From positions 1 through 60,778 of the forward strand of contig NZ_JAUEPL010000042.1 in the NCBI RefSeq assembly GCF_030406405.1: 60,778 nucleotides of DNA, in the 5' to 3' direction. The stretch's first letter is position 1, and each line of letters begins with the position of its first letter. The notes under the pieces are model-generated. The model ran no database searches and was not told the origin of the DNA. It worked only from the letters and a program-made list of their open reading frames with translations. The DNA is from Streptomyces ficellus (lineage in GTDB: Bacteria; Actinomycetota; Actinomycetes; Streptomycetales; Streptomycetaceae). The position numbers were made by a program, and so were the translations under genes. Of this stretch, positions 7,745-16,983 are shown piece by piece.

Positions 7745-9984
7745 TTGGCGCCGCTGCCGGTCGGCACCGCCTCACCCGTGCCGCCGTCCTCGCCGCGGCC
7801 GTTCCTGCGCATGCCGCCCTCCGGGCCGAGCCCGGCGGCCACCAGTTCGGCCTTCTCCTCCGCCGTGGGGAACAGCCCGGCGGGCGCGACAAGCTTCGAC
7901 TCGGTGTAGGGCGCCTCCGAGAGCTTCACTCCGGCGGGGTTGGTGACGGCCTTGAAGCAGACCCGTCCCGCGTCCGCGATCACCACGATGATGAGGAGGG
8001 CGAAGAGGGCGGAAAGGACGCCGTCGACCGTGGAGTTGGTGACGACGGTGTGCATGTCGTCCATCGACTTGGCGGGCGGCAGCACCTGCCCGGAGTCGAT
8101 GCCCGCCTGGTACTTGTCCCGCTGGGCGAAGAAACCCACCCGCGGGTCCGCCGAGAAGATCTTCTGCCAGCTGGCGGTGAGCGTCACGGCCACGTCCCAG
8201 GCGAGCGGGACAGCGGTGACCCAGGCCCACTTGAGGCGGCCGGACTTGACCAGCAGCGTCGTGCAGACGGCCAGTGCCACGGCGGCCAGCAGCTGGTTGG
8301 CGATGCCGAACAGCGGGAAGAGCTGGTTGATGCCGCCCAGCGGGTCGTGCACGCCGACCCAGAGGAAGTAGCCCCAGCCGCCGACGACCACCGCGCTGGC
8401 GAACCAGACGCCCGGCTTCCAGCTGACCTGCTTGAAGGGCTTGTAGACGTTGCCCAGCATGTCCTGGAGCATGAACCGGCCCACGCGGGTGCCGGCGTCC
8501 ACCGTCGTCAGGATGAACAGCGCCTCGAACATGATGGCGAAGTGGTACCAGAACGCCTTCATGGCAGTGCCGCCGACGACCGCGGAGAAGATCTCCGCCA
8601 TGCCGAGCGCGAAGGTCGGCGCGCCGCCGGTCCGCGACAGCAGCGAGGCCTCCTCGACGTCCGCCGCGGCCTTCGCCAGCGCGTCGGGCGAGATGGTGAA
8701 GCCGAAGTTCGTCACCGCCTCGGAGGCGGACTGCACCGTCGTCCCGACCACGCCCGCGGGGGAGTTGATCGCGAAGTACAGCCCGGGGTCGATGATGCAG
8801 GCCGCGATCATCGCCATGACGGCGACGAACGACTCGGTGAGCATGGCCCCGTACCCGATCATCCGGATCTGGGTCTCCTTCTGGACCATCTTCGGGGTGG
8901 TGCCCGAGGAGACCAGGGAGTGGAAGCCGGAGAGCGCGCCGCACGCGATGGTGATGAAGACGAACGGGAACATCGAGCCGGCGAAGACCGGGCCGTCGCC
9001 ACGGCTCGCGAAATCGGTGAACGCCGGCATCTTCAGCGTCGGCAGGGCGACGAAGACGCCGATCGCGAGCAGCGCGATCGTGCCGACCTTCATGAAGGTC
9101 GAAAGGTAGTCGCGCGGCGCGAGCAGCATCCACACCGGCAGTACGGAGGCGAGGAAGCCGTACACGATCATCCAGATGACCAGCGTGCCGGGTTCCAGCG
9201 TGAAGGTGTCGGCGAGGGAGGACTCGGCGACCCAGCCGCCCGCGACGATGGCGAGCAGCAGCAGCGCGACACCGATGAGCGAGACCTCGGTGACCCTGCC
9301 GGGCCGCAGCACCCGCAGGTAGACGCCCATGAAGAGGGCGATCGGGATGGTCATGCCGATGGAGAAGACGCCCCACGGCGAGTGCGCCAGGGCGTTGACG
9401 ATGACCAGGGCCAGCACGGCCAGCAGAATGATCATGATGGCGAAGACCGCGATCAGCGCGGCGGCCCCGCCGAAGGGGCCGATCTCGTCACGGGCCATCT
9501 GGCCGAGCGAACGGCCGTTGCGGCGGGTGGAGAAGAACAGCGTCACCATGTCCTGGACGGCGCCGGCGAATATCACGCCGACGATGATCCAGATCGTGCC
9601 CGGCAGGTAGCCCATCTGCGCGGCGAGCACGGGGCCCACGAGCGGGCCCGCGCCGGCGACGGCCGCGAAGTGGTGCCCGAAGAGAACCCTGCGGTCGGTG
9701 GGGTGGAAGTCGACACCGTTGTCGAGCCGTTCGGCGGGCGTGGCGCGGGTCTTGTCGACCTTGAGCACCCGGTTCGCGATGAAGCGGGAGTAGAAGCGGT
9801 AGGCGATCGCGTACGAGCCGAGGGCGGCCGCGAGCATCCAGGCGGCCGAGATCTCCTCGCCCCGGGAGAGCGCGAGCACGCCCCAGCCTGCGGCGCCCAC
9901 CAGGGCCACGAGCGACCAGATGACGACCGACCGCGGAGTGAGGCCGGTCCGTGAGGCTTTCGGTGGTGCTGACGGCTCTGGCAT
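7741..9984 (-). CDS. cstA: CstA-family carbon-starvation / pyruvate transporter
   Basis: Polytopic membrane protein of 747 residues with about 16-18 hydrophobic segments. The family signatures are clear: FGHHFAAVAGAGPLVGPVLAAQMGY near residue 100, FSGFHSLVSSGT-type text (GALSGFHSLVSSGTTPK) near 360, and KAFWYHFAIMFEALFILTT near 480. E. coli homologues CstA and BtsT import peptides and pyruvate. ATG 9984 is chosen over the slightly longer frame because GAGGGGAC lies just ahead of it. It forms an operon with the 4-nt-overlapping ybdD. Confidence 0.92.
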   Translation of the reverse strand: MPEPSAPPKASRTGLTPRSVVIWSLVALVGAAGWGVLALSRGEEISAAWMLAAALGSYAIAYRFYSRFIANRVLKVDKTRATPAERLDNGVDFHPTDRRVLFGHHFAAVAGAGPLVGPVLAAQMGYLPGTIWIIVGVIFAGAVQDMVTLFFSTRRNGRSLGQMARDEIGPFGGAAALIAVFAIMIILLAVLALVIVNALAHSPWGVFSIGMTIPIALFMGVYLRVLRPGRVTEVSLIGVALLLLAIVAGGWVAESSLADTFTLEPGTLVIWMIVYGFLASVLPVWMLLAPRDYLSTFMKVGTIALLAIGVFVALPTLKMPAFTDFASRGDGPVFAGSMFPFVFITIACGALSGFHSLVSSGTTPKMVQKETQIRMIGYGAMLTESFVAVMAMIAACIIDPGLYFAINSPAGVVGTTVQSASEAVTNFGFTISPDALAKAAADVEEASLLSRTGGAPTFALGMAEIFSAVVGGTAMKAFWYHFAIMFEALFILTTVDAGTRVGRFMLQDMLGNVYKPFKQVSWKPGVWFASAVVVGGWGYFLWVGVHDPLGGINQLFPLFGIANQLLAAVALAVCTTLLVKSGRLKWAWVTAVPLAWDVAVTLTASWQKIFSADPRVGFFAQRDKYQAGIDSGQVLPPAKSMDDMHTVVTNSTVDGVLSALFALLIIVVIADAGRVCFKAVTNPAGVKLSEAPYTESKLVAPAGLFPTAEEKAELVAAGLGPEGGMRRNGRGEDGGTGEAVPTGSGAK

Positions 9985-10114
9985 GGTGCGTGTCCCCTCG
10001 CTGATCACCTGTAATGCGCAGGAAATCTAGGGGAGCGCCTCGCGCAGCGTCACCCCCCGTCCGCATATCGGTACGGCAACGCTTTGGCGCCCAGCCGCCT
10101 CAGGGGCGGCACTC

Positions 10115-10879
10115 TCAGCCGTTCGGCCGCTTGAGCCTCGCCACGAACTTGTAGCGGTCGCCCCGGTAGACCGAGCGGACCCACTCCACCGGCTCGCCGT
10201 TCTCGTCCAGCGAGTGGCGCGAGAGCATCAGCATCGGCAGGCCCACGTCCGTGCCGAGCAGGCCGGCCTCCCTCGGTGTGGCCAGCGAGGTCTCGATGGT
10301 CTCCTCCGCCTCGGCGAGGCGGACGTCGTACACCTCCGCCAGCGCCGTGTACAGCGACGTGTACTTGACCAGCGACCTGCGCAGCGCCGGGAAGCGCTTG
10401 GCGCTCAGGTGCGTCGTCTCGATGGCCATCGGCTCGCCGCTCGCCAGCCGCAGCCGCTCGATGCGCAGGACGCGCCCGCCAGGCGCGATGTCGAGCAGCC
10501 CCGCGAGCGTGTCGTCGGCCGTCACGTACCCGATGTCGAGGAGCTGCGAGGTGGGCTCCAGGCCCTGGGCGCGCATGTCCTCGGTGTACGAGGTGAGCTG
10601 GAGCGCCTGCGAGACCTTCGGCTTGGCGACGAACGTGCCCTTGCCCTGGATGCGCTCCAGCCGCCCCTCGACGACCAGTTCCTGGAGCGCCTGGCGCACG
10701 GTCGTGCGGGACGTGTCGAACTCGGCGGCGAGCGTGCGCTCGGGCGGCACCGGCGTACCCGGGGGCATGGTCTCCGTCATGTCCAGCAAGTGCCGCTTGA
10801 GCCGGTAGTACTTGGGCACCCGAGCGGTGCGGGTGGCTGCCCCGCTCTCGGCCTGGGTGCCGCCCCCGTCCGTGGCCAT
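10115..10879 (-). CDS. dasR: GntR/HutC-family aminosugar regulator DasR
   Basis: The 254-residue protein matches DasR, the global regulator of chitin/N-acetylglucosamine use and development. An N-terminal winged helix (PPERTLAAEFDTSRTTVRQ, about residues 45-65) is followed by an effector-binding UTRA domain (about 100-245) with MAIETTHLSAKRFP and SLYTALAEVYDVRLAEAEE. The ligand in the family is GlcN-6-P or GlcNAc-6-P, which releases the protein from dre sites. ATG 10879 gives the usual length; an upstream in-frame start at 10951 would add 24 atypical residues. It is transcribed divergently from dasABC, with dre sites between. Confidence 0.95.
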   Translation of the reverse strand: MATDGGGTQAESGAATRTARVPKYYRLKRHLLDMTETMPPGTPVPPERTLAAEFDTSRTTVRQALQELVVEGRLERIQGKGTFVAKPKVSQALQLTSYTEDMRAQGLEPTSQLLDIGYVTADDTLAGLLDIAPGGRVLRIERLRLASGEPMAIETTHLSAKRFPALRRSLVKYTSLYTALAEVYDVRLAEAEETIETSLATPREAGLLGTDVGLPMLMLSRHSLDENGEPVEWVRSVYRGDRYKFVARLKRPNG

Positions 10880-11036
10880 GGCCCGCCTTCCCGACTGCTG
10901 CGCTGGTGCCGTCACCGGCTCCTCCGTCCCTTGCGGCTCACATGGTGGCACGGACCGGTCACGGGTCGTCGCCCTCCCTCAGGTGTCGGTCCGGTAACGG
11001 AGCCGACTGCCCTTCTTATACACCCTTGACACCCCT

Positions 11037-11077
11037 AAAGGTCTAGGCCAAGCTCCGGGTTACTGGTCTAAACCATT
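11037..11077 (+). promoter_or_regulatory. Two DasR operators (dre) upstream of dasA
   Basis: ACTGGTCTAAACCATT at 11062-11077 matches the consensus ACTGGTCTAGACCAGT at 13 of 16 bases. AAAGGTCTAGGCCAAG at 11037-11052 is a second partial copy. Their centres are 25 bp apart, and they lie about 90-130 nt upstream of the dasA start in the dasR-dasA divergent region, as known for this system. Confidence 0.85.
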
Positions 11078-11165
11078 AAAGACCACGTCCCAGTCCCACG
11101 AGCGCTACTCGTCGTATGGCTTCGCGGTGGGGGCAGGGGTTGCAGGCATCCCTGAGGAGGGTGGC

Positions 11166-12452
11166 GTGAAGCGCAAGCTCGTCGCGGCGATAGGTGCCGC
11201 GGGCATGATGGTCGGCGTTGCCGCGTGTGGCTCGGACGACGGCAAGGGGGGCGGCACCGGCGCCGGGGGCGACAAGACCCTGACCGTCTGGGTCATGGAC
11301 GGCTCGGCTCCCGACGCCTGGATCAAGGACGTCAACAAGCAGTTCGAGGCCACGCACAAGGGCGTCAAGGTCAAGGTCGAGGAACAGCAGTGGAACGGCA
11401 TCCAGGAGAAGGTCACCACGGCCCTCTCCGAGGACACCCCGCCGGACGTCCTGGAGCTGGGTAACACCCAGACGGCCGGGTACGCCGCCACCGGCGGCCT
11501 CGCCGACCTCACCGAGGACAAGGCCGCGCTCGGCTACGACGGCTGGAACAAGGGCATGCTCGCCTCCAACGAGCTGGACGGAAAGCTCTACTCCGCCCCC
11601 TGGTACGCCGCCAACCGCGTTGTCGTCTACGACAAGGCCGCCTTCAAGAAGGCCGGCGTGACCCCGCCGAAGACCCGGGCCGAGTGGATCGAGGGCCTGA
11701 AGAAGATCAAGGCGTCCGACCCCAAGACGCAGCCCATCTACCTGCCCGGCCAGAGCTGGTACGTCTACGCCGGCTTCGTGTGGGACGAGGGCGGCGACCT
11801 CGCCGTCAAGGACGGCGACACGTGGAAGGGCAACCTGTCCTCCCCCCAGGCCGTGGCCGCCATGAACTTCTACAAGGAGCTCCAGTCGTACTCGACCGCT
11901 CCGAAGGACAAGGACGAGGCCACCCCGCAGCAGTCCACCGACATCGTCCCCAAGGGCGGCGTCGCGTCCTGGATCGGCCTCGGCTGGGAGGCCGGCGGCG
12001 CGATCGAGGCGATGAAGAAGGCCGGCAAGACCGCCGACTTCGGCTACTTCCCGATCCCGGGCAAGACCGCGGACAAGCCGGGCTCCGTCTTCTTCGGCGG
12101 CTCGAACCTCGCGGTGTCCGAGCGCTCGCGGAACAAGGACCTGGCCAAGGAGTGGCTGGCCCTGGCCGCCGGCAAGGAGCAGATGGCCAAGTACGCCGCG
12201 GCCACCCAGGGCGCGCTGCTCCCCAACAACGACGCCGCGCAGTTCACCCCGGCCGCCGGTTCGTTCGCCGAGGCGATGGCCAAGGCCGCGCCCGTCGGCA
12301 GGATCACCCCGGTCACGCCGGGCTGGGCGAACGTCGAGACCGCGCCCAACCCGATCAAGGACTACATGACCAAGGTGCTCAAGGGTGAGGACGCCAAGAA
12401 GGCCGGCGAGGCGGCCGACAAGGTGATCACCGAGCGCATCAACCAGCAGTAG
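11166..12452 (+). CDS. dasA: Chitobiose ABC transporter binding lipoprotein DasA
   Basis: A 428-residue extracytoplasmic solute-binding protein (family 1) delivering N,N'-diacetylchitobiose to DasBC. It begins VKRKLVAAIGAAGMMVGVAAC, with lipidation at the Cys of the VAAC lipobox. TLTVWVMDGSAPDAW and the PIPGKTADKPGSVFFGGSN stretch follow the family. GTG 11166 follows a GAGGAGGG ribosome site at ideal spacing. It is the first gene of dasABC, controlled by the dre pair upstream and followed by a stable hairpin that may set its excess over the permeases. Confidence 0.95.
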   Translation: MKRKLVAAIGAAGMMVGVAACGSDDGKGGGTGAGGDKTLTVWVMDGSAPDAWIKDVNKQFEATHKGVKVKVEEQQWNGIQEKVTTALSEDTPPDVLELGNTQTAGYAATGGLADLTEDKAALGYDGWNKGMLASNELDGKLYSAPWYAANRVVVYDKAAFKKAGVTPPKTRAEWIEGLKKIKASDPKTQPIYLPGQSWYVYAGFVWDEGGDLAVKDGDTWKGNLSSPQAVAAMNFYKELQSYSTAPKDKDEATPQQSTDIVPKGGVASWIGLGWEAGGAIEAMKKAGKTADFGYFPIPGKTADKPGSVFFGGSNLAVSERSRNKDLAKEWLALAAGKEQMAKYAAATQGALLPNNDAAQFTPAAGSFAEAMAKAAPVGRITPVTPGWANVETAPNPIKDYMTKVLKGEDAKKAGEAADKVITERINQQ

Positions 12453-12551
12453 CGGCAAGCAGGACCAGCGCCGGTACCAGCAGCCCCGGTACCAGTAGTG
12501 CCGGTAGCGGCAAGCGCCGCCAGCAGTACGCCGTAGCAGTAGCCGTAGCCG

Positions 12552-12593
12552 CCCGGTGGCGCGACCGGTGACCACGCCGGTCGCCCCACCGGG
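12552..12593 (+). promoter_or_regulatory. Intercistronic hairpin between dasA and dasB
   Basis: A 17-bp inverted repeat with a single mismatch (12552-12568 with 12577-12593) lies in the 209-nt dasA-dasB gap. Binding-protein genes of ABC operons often carry such a structure, to stabilise the 5' message or attenuate readthrough. The same gap also holds imperfect GGTACCAG and GTAGC repeats (12470-12550). Confidence 0.7.
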
Positions 12594-12661
12594 TCATCGC
12601 AGTGGCCGGCGGGCGCGGACCGCCCCCGAGCGGCGAGCCCAGAACCGCGAGGAAGAACACC

Positions 12662-13684
12662 ATGACCGTGGACTCCCAGGGAGCGCCGACCGCCGCTCCT
12701 CAGGACGCGTCCGGGAGGGCGCCGGGAACGTCGAAGACCCTGCTGCCCCCGTCCGGCTCGAAACCCGTCCCGCGGCCCGCTCGCGGCAGACGCTCCCTGC
12801 CCGGCGGAGCGCTGCCGTACCTGCTGATCGCCCCCGCCATCCTCTCCATGGCGGTGCTGCTGCTCTATCCGCTGGTCCGCAATGTGATCCTCTCCTTCCA
12901 GCAGGTCAACCGGAAGGAGTTCATCACCCGCCGCCCCGAGTGGATCGGCGTCGACAACTACACGCAGCTGCTGGGCGATGCGGACTTCTGGACCGTCGTG
13001 GTCCGCAGCGTCGCGTTCACCGCCGCCAATGTCGTCCTCATCATGGGCATCGGCACCCTGATCGGTCTGCTGCTCAACCGGCTCGGCAAGGCGATGCGCC
13101 TGGTCCTCTCGCTGGCGCTGATGATGGCCTGGGCCATGCCGATCGTCGCCTCCGTCACCGTCTTCCGGTGGCTGTTCGACGAACAGTTCGGCGTCGTCAA
13201 CTGGCTGATGCGCACGCTCGGTTTCGCCGGGTACGACCAGCACAACTGGTTCGAGAGCGGCTTCTCCACCCTCGTCATCGTCACCGTCCTGGTGGTCTGG
13301 GGCTCGGTGCCGTTCGTCGCGCTCAACATGTACGCCGGCCTCACCACCGTAGGGTCAGAGCTGTACGAGGCGGCGAGGATGGACGGCGCGAACGGCTGGC
13401 GGACCTTCTGGTCCGTCGTCTTCCCCAACCTGAAGCCCTTCTTCATGATCACCACATTCCTGGAGATCATCTGGGTCTTCAAGGCCTTCGCGCAGGTGTA
13501 CGCCATGAACCTCGGCGGCCCGGACCGCGGCTCCGAGACCCTCCCCGTCTACGCCTACATCGAGGGGCAGGGCCAGGCGCACTACGGCCTCGCCGCGGCC
13601 ATCTCCGTACTGACCATCGTCATGCTGATCGCGGCCATGTCCTTCTACTTCCGCCTGATCCTGAAGCAGGAGGAGGAGCAGTGA
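12662..13684 (+). CDS. dasB: Chitobiose ABC transporter permease DasB
   Basis: A 340-residue MalF-type inner-membrane permease with an N-terminal cytoplasmic stretch of about 55 residues rich in Pro/Ser, then six membrane segments. The EAA loop that contacts the ATPase is seen as EAARMDGANGWRTFWSVVFP near residue 240. ATG 12662 is chosen because it starts the conserved N-terminus, with AGGAAGAA just upstream. It overlaps dasC by 4 nt. No ATPase gene is present; in Streptomyces the shared ATPase MsiK, encoded elsewhere, energises this transporter. Confidence 0.93.
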   Translation: MTVDSQGAPTAAPQDASGRAPGTSKTLLPPSGSKPVPRPARGRRSLPGGALPYLLIAPAILSMAVLLLYPLVRNVILSFQQVNRKEFITRRPEWIGVDNYTQLLGDADFWTVVVRSVAFTAANVVLIMGIGTLIGLLLNRLGKAMRLVLSLALMMAWAMPIVASVTVFRWLFDEQFGVVNWLMRTLGFAGYDQHNWFESGFSTLVIVTVLVVWGSVPFVALNMYAGLTTVGSELYEAARMDGANGWRTFWSVVFPNLKPFFMITTFLEIIWVFKAFAQVYAMNLGGPDRGSETLPVYAYIEGQGQAHYGLAAAISVLTIVMLIAAMSFYFRLILKQEEEQ

Positions 13685-14547
13685 GCACCCACAGCCAGAC
13701 CCCCCAGGTCCTCCGCCGCAGAAAGCCGCTGCGGCCCGGGGGGATCGCCAAGAACCTCACCGCGACCGTCCTCGCCGTGCTGTTCGTCTTCCCCGTCTAC
13801 TGGATGTTCTCCTCGTCGCTGAAGCCGCAGAGCGAGATCATGACCAAGGACCCGGTCTTCCTCTTCACGCCGACGACCGGCAACTACACGACCGCGACCG
13901 GTGTCGACCTGTTCTGGACCTATGTGCGCAACAGCCTCACCGTCACGGCCGGCGCGGTGCTCCTCGCCCTGGTCGTCGCCCTCGCGGCGAGCTTCGCCCT
14001 CGCCCGGATGAGGTTTCGCGGCCGCAAGGGCCTGGTCCTGGTGGTGATGATGGCGCAGATGGCCCCCTGGGAGGTCATGGTCATCGCGATGTACATGATC
14101 GCCCGGGACAACGACATGCTGAACAGCATCCCGCTGCTCACCCTCATCTACTTCGTCATGGTGCTGCCCTTCACCATCTGGACCCTGCGCGGCTTCATCG
14201 CCGCCGTCCCGGTGGAGCTGGAGGAGGCCGCCCAGATCGACGGCTGCACGCGTGGCCAGGCGTTCCGCAAGGTGATCTTCCCGCTGCTCGCGCCGGGCCT
14301 GATGTCCACCTCGCTCTTCGGCTTCATCACGGCCTGGAACGAGTTCGCGATGATCCTGATGCTCAACAAGGAGAAGGAGTCGCAGACCCTGACGCTCTGG
14401 CTCACGCAGTTCCAGACCGCGTTCGGCAGCGACTGGGGCGCCACCATGGCCGCCTCGACGCTCTTCGCCCTCCCCGTGCTCGTTGTCTTCCTCTTCCTCC
14501 AGCGCCGCGCCGTCGGCGGCATGACCGCCGGCGCAGTGAAGGGATAA
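13681..14547 (+). CDS. dasC: Chitobiose ABC transporter permease DasC
   Basis: A 288-residue MalG-type permease with six membrane segments and an EAA loop (EEAAQIDGCTRGQAFRKVIFP near residue 180). It pairs with DasB to form the membrane channel for diacetylchitobiose. The GTG start at 13681 overlaps the dasB stop (GTGA), so the two permeases are translationally coupled. It is followed after 8 nt by the GH3 gene, which probably belongs to the same transcript. Confidence 0.93.
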   Translation: MSTHSQTPQVLRRRKPLRPGGIAKNLTATVLAVLFVFPVYWMFSSSLKPQSEIMTKDPVFLFTPTTGNYTTATGVDLFWTYVRNSLTVTAGAVLLALVVALAASFALARMRFRGRKGLVLVVMMAQMAPWEVMVIAMYMIARDNDMLNSIPLLTLIYFVMVLPFTIWTLRGFIAAVPVELEEAAQIDGCTRGQAFRKVIFPLLAPGLMSTSLFGFITAWNEFAMILMLNKEKESQTLTLWLTQFQTAFGSDWGATMAASTLFALPVLVVFLFLQRRAVGGMTAGAVKG

Positions 14548-14555
14548 CGCCGCTC

Positions 14556-16094
14556 ATGACGACTCTCGTGCCCGGAAGTCCGACACTGACCCGCGACGCG
14601 CTCACCGTCCTCCAGCCCGGGTTCACCGGCACCACCGCGCCCGACTGGCTGCTGCGCCGCATCGGCGAAGGGCTGTGCGCCGTCGGCCTGTTCGGCCGCA
14701 ACATCGCCTCCCCCGGCCAACTCGCCGCGCTCACCGCCCGGTTGCGGGCCGAGCGGGACGACGTCCTGGTCGCCATCGACGAGGAGGGCGGCGACGTCAC
14801 CCGCCTGGAGGTGCGCGGCGGCTCCTCCTTCCCCGGCAACTTCGCGCTCGGCGCGGTCGACGACACCGGCCTCACCCGGGCCGTCGCCCACGAGCTCGGC
14901 CGCCGGCTCGCGGCCTGCGGCGTCGACCTCAACTGGGCGCCGTCCGCCGACGTCAACTCCGATCCGGACAATCCAGTCATCGGCGTGCGGTCCTTCGGCG
15001 CCGACCCGCACCTGGTGGCGCGGCACACCGTGGCGTACATCGAAGGCATGCAGGCCGCCGGGGTCGCCGCCTGCACCAAGCACTTCCCGGGCCACGGCGA
15101 CACCAGTGTCGACTCGCACCACGCGATGCCCCGCATCGATGTGGACCTCGACACACTGCACGCCCGTGACCTGGTTCCCTTCCGCGCCGCGATCGCGGCG
15201 GGTTCCCAATCGGTGATGAGCGCGCATATCCTGCTCCCCGCGCTCGACCCGGACCGCCCGGCGACCCTGAGCCCGCGGATCCTCACCGGTCTGCTGCGCC
15301 AGGAGCTGGGGTACGAGGGCCTGATCGTCACCGACGGCATGGAGATGCAGGCCATCGCCTCGACGTACGGCATCGAGCGCGGCTCCGTCCTCGCGATCGC
15401 CGCGGGCGCCGACGCGCTGTGCGTCGGCGGCGGCCTGGCCGACGAGGGGACCGTACTGCGGTTGCGCGACGCGCTCGTCGACGCGGTACGGACCGGCGAA
15501 CTGCCCGAGGAGCGGCTGGCCGACGCGGCCGCGCGGGTGCGCGCGCTGGCGTCCTGGACCCAGGCGCACCGGGCCAGGGGGGCCCAGGCGGAGCCGCGCG
15601 CGGCTTCAGAGGTGGGGGTGCCCCCAGCGAAGCGAGGGGGAGGGACCGCGCCCGGCACCGACATCGGCCTGGTGGCCGCCAGGCGCGCGCTGACCGTCAC
15701 GGGCGCACCTGAGCCCTTCACCGCCCCGGCGTACGTCGCCGCCTTCACCCCGGCCGCCAACATCGCGGTCGGTGACGAGACCCCGTGGGGCGTGGGCGCC
15801 GAGCTGGCCCGGCTGCTGCCGGGGACGGCGAGCGGGACGTACGCCTGCGACGCGCCGGTGGAGCGGGTGCTGCGGGACGCGGGGGAGCGGCGGATCGTCG
15901 CGGTGGTCAGGGACGTGCACCGCCACGCCTGGATGGCCGCCGCGCTGGACGCGCTGCTGGCGGCGCGCCCGGACACGGTGGTCGTGGAGATGGGCGTCGA
16001 CCAGGCGCCGCCGCGCGGGGCGCTGCACATCGCGACGCACGGGGCGGCGCGGGTGTGCGGGACGGCGGCGGCGGAGGTCATCGCGGGCGCGTGA
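14556..16094 (+). CDS. GH3 family beta-N-acetylhexosaminidase (NagZ-like)
   Basis: Cytoplasmic glycoside hydrolase of 512 residues, with no signal peptide, placed to cleave imported chitobiose into GlcNAc. The NagZ-type catalytic loop KHFPGHGDTSVDSH (about residue 173) supplies the His general acid, and the nucleophile Asp is in VTDGMEM (about 260). A second, weaker domain of about 150 residues follows. Between them, near residues 350-370, lies VGVPPAKRGGG, encoded by a streptomycete palindromic repeat inserted in frame. ATG 14556 is 8 nt after dasC. In S. coelicolor the gene in this position is the dasD/SCO5235-type sugar hydrolase (from memory). Confidence 0.9.
   Translation: MTTLVPGSPTLTRDALTVLQPGFTGTTAPDWLLRRIGEGLCAVGLFGRNIASPGQLAALTARLRAERDDVLVAIDEEGGDVTRLEVRGGSSFPGNFALGAVDDTGLTRAVAHELGRRLAACGVDLNWAPSADVNSDPDNPVIGVRSFGADPHLVARHTVAYIEGMQAAGVAACTKHFPGHGDTSVDSHHAMPRIDVDLDTLHARDLVPFRAAIAAGSQSVMSAHILLPALDPDRPATLSPRILTGLLRQELGYEGLIVTDGMEMQAIASTYGIERGSVLAIAAGADALCVGGGLADEGTVLRLRDALVDAVRTGELPEERLADAAARVRALASWTQAHRARGAQAEPRAASEVGVPPAKRGGGTAPGTDIGLVAARRALTVTGAPEPFTAPAYVAAFTPAANIAVGDETPWGVGAELARLLPGTASGTYACDAPVERVLRDAGERRIVAVVRDVHRHAWMAAALDALLAARPDTVVVEMGVDQAPPRGALHIATHGAARVCGTAAAEVIAGA
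15605..15645 (+). repeat. Streptomycete palindromic repeat inside a coding region
   Basis: The stretch GGTGGGGGTGCCCCCAGCGA followed by AGCGAGGGGGA is one of the dispersed GC palindromes common between Streptomyces genes. Here it lies inside the GH3 gene, keeps the frame and encodes the interdomain linker. A related element occurs at 23128-23157. Confidence 0.65.
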
Positions 16095-16100
16095 GCCGTA

Positions 16101-16142
16101 CGGAAAGGGCCGGTACCCCAAGCGGGGTACCGGCCCTTTCCG
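16101..16142. terminator. Bidirectional terminator between GH3 gene and nagB
   Basis: Perfect 19-bp inverted repeat (16101-16119 with 16124-16142) with a 4-nt loop, between the convergent GH3 and nagB genes. Confidence 0.88.
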
Positions 16143-16171
16143 GTGCGTGCGCCACCGCGCCCCGCCAGGGA

Positions 16172-16957
16172 TCAGATGCCTTGCCAGGACGGCTTGTTGG
16201 CGTAGGTGTGCCGGAAGTAGTCGGCGAGCTTCAGCTTGGACGCGGCCGCCTCGTCCACCACCACCGTGGCGTGCGGGTGCAGCTGGAGGGCGGAGGCGGG
16301 TACGAGGGCGGCGACCGGGCCCTCGACGGTCTGCGCCACGGCCTCGGCCTTGCCCTCGCCGGTGGCGAGGAGGACCAGGTGGCGGGCCTCCAGGATGGTG
16401 CCGATGCCCTGGGTGATGACGTGGTGCGGCACCTGGTCGATGTCGCCGCCGAAGAAGCGCGCGTTGTCGACGCGGGTCTGTTCGGTCAGCGTCTTGATCC
16501 GCGTACGGGAGGCGAGGGAGGAGCACGGCTCGTTGAAGCCGATGTGCCCGTCGGTGCCGATGCCGAGTATCTGGAGGTCCACGCCGCCCGCCTCGGCCAG
16601 CGCCCTGTCGTACGCCTCGCACGCCGCCTGGACGTCCTCGGCGGACCCGTCGGGGCCCATGAACGCGCCGGCGTCCAGTCCGAGCGGTTCGACCACCTGG
16701 CGCAGCACCGTGGAGCGGTACGACTCTGGGTGCCCGGGCGGCAGCCCGACGTACTCGTCCAGCTGGGCGACGCGGGCGCGCGAGACGTCCACGGTGCCCG
16801 CCCGGACCTTGGCGGTGAGCGCGTCGTAGATGGGCAGCGGGGTCGAGCCGGTGGCCACGCCGAGCAGAGCGTCGGGCTTGCGGCGCAGGAGCGCGGCGAT
16901 GCCCTCGGCGATCAGCTCGCCGCCTGCCTTGGCGTCGGGGACGATGACAACTTCCAC
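16172..16957 (-). CDS. nagB: Glucosamine-6-phosphate deaminase
   Basis: Converts GlcN-6-P to fructose-6-P and ammonia, the last step feeding aminosugars into glycolysis; its substrate is also a DasR ligand. The 261-residue protein has GVATGSTPLPIY (phosphate loop, about 34), QLDEYVGL with the catalytic Asp (about 69), and LGIGTDGHIGFNEP with the catalytic Asp/His (about 128). Start is GTG 16957. The promoter region holds a dre site and is shared with the divergent SIS gene. Confidence 0.95.
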   Translation of the reverse strand: MEVVIVPDAKAGGELIAEGIAALLRRKPDALLGVATGSTPLPIYDALTAKVRAGTVDVSRARVAQLDEYVGLPPGHPESYRSTVLRQVVEPLGLDAGAFMGPDGSAEDVQAACEAYDRALAEAGGVDLQILGIGTDGHIGFNEPCSSLASRTRIKTLTEQTRVDNARFFGGDIDQVPHHVITQGIGTILEARHLVLLATGEGKAEAVAQTVEGPVAALVPASALQLHPHATVVVDEAAASKLKLADYFRHTYANKPSWQGI

Positions 16958-16983
16958 GATGGGCCTGCCGATCTGATGGGTGT

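Noticed and set aside
8050..9954. A 634-codon frame antisense to cstA
   Set aside because: Composition is His/Asp/Arg-rich shadow text without domains, while cstA on the other strand is a complete transporter.
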